Both the position numbers and the translations under genes were made by a program. The notes below the pieces were generated by a model. That model was given only the letters and a program-made list of their open reading frames with translations, had not been told where the DNA came from and did not search any database. From NCBI GenBank assembly GCA_013054445.1, contig JAAMPI010000541.1, forward strand, positions 1 to 32,757: a stretch of DNA of 32,757 bases, read 5' to 3'. Positions 31,420 through 32,757 of the stretch are shown in pieces (position 1 is the first letter of the stretch; each line of letters starts with the position of its first letter). The stretch comes from Cudoniella acicularis (Eukaryota > Ascomycota > Leotiomycetes > Helotiales > Helotiaceae).

Positions 31420-32757
31420 GGGGAATAGGAGGAGTAGTGGTGATAATGGGGAAAGGGAGAGGGGGGAATTGGATTCTTATTATAGGGGGTTTACGAGGGG
31501 AAAGTGTGGTGTAGAGGGGGAGGGGGTGCCGGCTTGTGATTTGCCTGGGATGGTTTGAGGGTTTGCAGGTGGTAGAGAAATGTGAGATTTGGGTGTACGA
31601 GGAGGGGAAAAGGAAATGGATGTCGAGAGTAGGGAGGAGTTATATCTCTACTCGATTCACAAGGGAGAATAAACAAAATAATGGTGTTGTTAAATATGGA
31701 GTGCAGGTGTTAAAGTACGAATCGAATCAACAAAACTTTCTGAATTAAAACAAATTTAGACCAGCTCTTCTCAACTCTTTCTTGAATTCAAAACACCTTA
31801 CGGAGTACTCATCTCACCAAGAAGCTGATTCATCGAGGTTGCAAACGAGCACTTGAATTCTGAAGTCTGAGATATGTGCCCCCTAAAAGTTATTCTAATT
31901 CAAACTAGGCTATGCGTTCCATGCATTCACAATACATCATTTCTACAGTATAATGTTAAAGGTGAATAAAGGAGTCAATATGAATGAGGTGAACATAGAA
32001 CCCCCTAGAAACGAATATTCAAAATGACCTGATTTTGTGGCTGCGAAGCACAACAAAAGCCTGAGAGAGTAAGTCAATATTGAAGCTAGGTCGGTGCTGT
32101 GATTGCGATGCGCAATACAAGTTTTAAGGGTAGAATATAAAAGTTGGTGAATGTTCAAACCAAGGCCCAAGGCTGACTTGGCATTTACAAAGTAAGATCT
32201 TACAATAGAAATTTAAGGACTCTGAGCAAAAGAGTAGAGTGAATTTGGAAGGTAGTTTGCAACTTTGCATGTCTAAGGGGATTGGTTAAATTTGTTATCC
32301 GTAGGAATATCGCTAGTAGAATAGATTAATAAGAGATAGCAATTAAGTGATATAAGCATTTGCAAACTCTTAATACTTTTTATGTACAGAGGCCTGCACT
32401 TTGAGAACTCCTCACTGCGAGTAGATTCGATAGAAATTAGCCAATGCCATGCGTCACAACCAGAGACTGTGGCTAGTATAAATGTGATTTCATTGCTTCA
32501 TGGATATCCACCAATTATTAGAATGCCAGACAGCCCCTATACACAGATACCATCACTTATATATACCAAACTCCACATAGCCCTGCCAGCGTAATCCATC
32601 CATCCGCGCTTCGCTATGCATTCAACGCCAGAGAATGCCTCGATAAGACATCCCAACAACAAAGTTCTAAGAGACGGATCACTTCTTACTTCCGAAAAAG
32701 CCCCTTTTCTTTTTCTCCTTTTGTTTGGAATCGGCGCCATTTGACCCATTTAGTTGG
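31420..32757. other. Gene-free right end
   Basis: A purine-rich segment (about 31420-31520) follows the microprotein stop, then AT-rich DNA to the window edge. Open frames are under 80 codons and featureless. I see no RNA gene, repeat or partial gene that can be supported. Confidence 0.5.

Overview
The window looks like nuclear DNA of a filamentous ascomycete (Pezizomycotina; a leotiomycete such as a member of Helotiales is my best guess, from family resemblance only). The support is short introns of about 48-125 bp with GTAAGT/GTATGT-type donors and CTAAC/CTGAC branch sites, gene families found only in fungi (Rhodopsin_dom membrane proteins, UstYa/DUF3328, Fungal_trans_2), and clear fungal versions of IML1 and URB1. 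All gene models are read from the sequence by eye; no database was searched.

Layout. Positions 1-3879 hold no convincing gene: GC-rich and low-complexity DNA with a 147-bp tandem duplication. A three-exon gene at 3880-5066 encodes a protein with three copies of a Cys/His zinc-binding module. Positions 5067-7401 are AT-rich and gene-poor and contain a possible 211-bp MITE. At 7402-16720 lies the accessory part: a minus-strand chimera joining a UstYa-family oxidase domain to the C-terminal half of a fungal transcription factor; in divergent orientation, a small secreted precursor cut into repeats by Lys-Arg (Kex2) sites; then a seven-helix Rhodopsin_dom protein and an MFS transporter. Positions 17037-29822 are conserved housekeeping DNA: IML1 (GATOR1/SEACIT subunit) and URB1 (60S ribosome assembly) start divergently from a 267-bp shared region, followed by a probable eIF4E-binding translational regulator. 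Positions 29823-32757 hold at most two tiny putative membrane proteins.

How the genes may work together. Precursors with Kex2-cut repeats and UstYa-type oxidases are the two defining parts of fungal dikaritin-type RiPP (ribosomally made peptide) pathways. Both types occur here head to head within 2.6 kb, with a transporter and a possible membrane sensor downstream. This suggests an undescribed or decaying peptide locus. Two things argue for caution: the repeat has no aromatic residue, and the oxidase has lost its second HxxHC motif where the transcription-factor segment begins. The IML1-URB1 pair places a TORC1 inhibitor and a ribosome assembly factor under one intergenic region.
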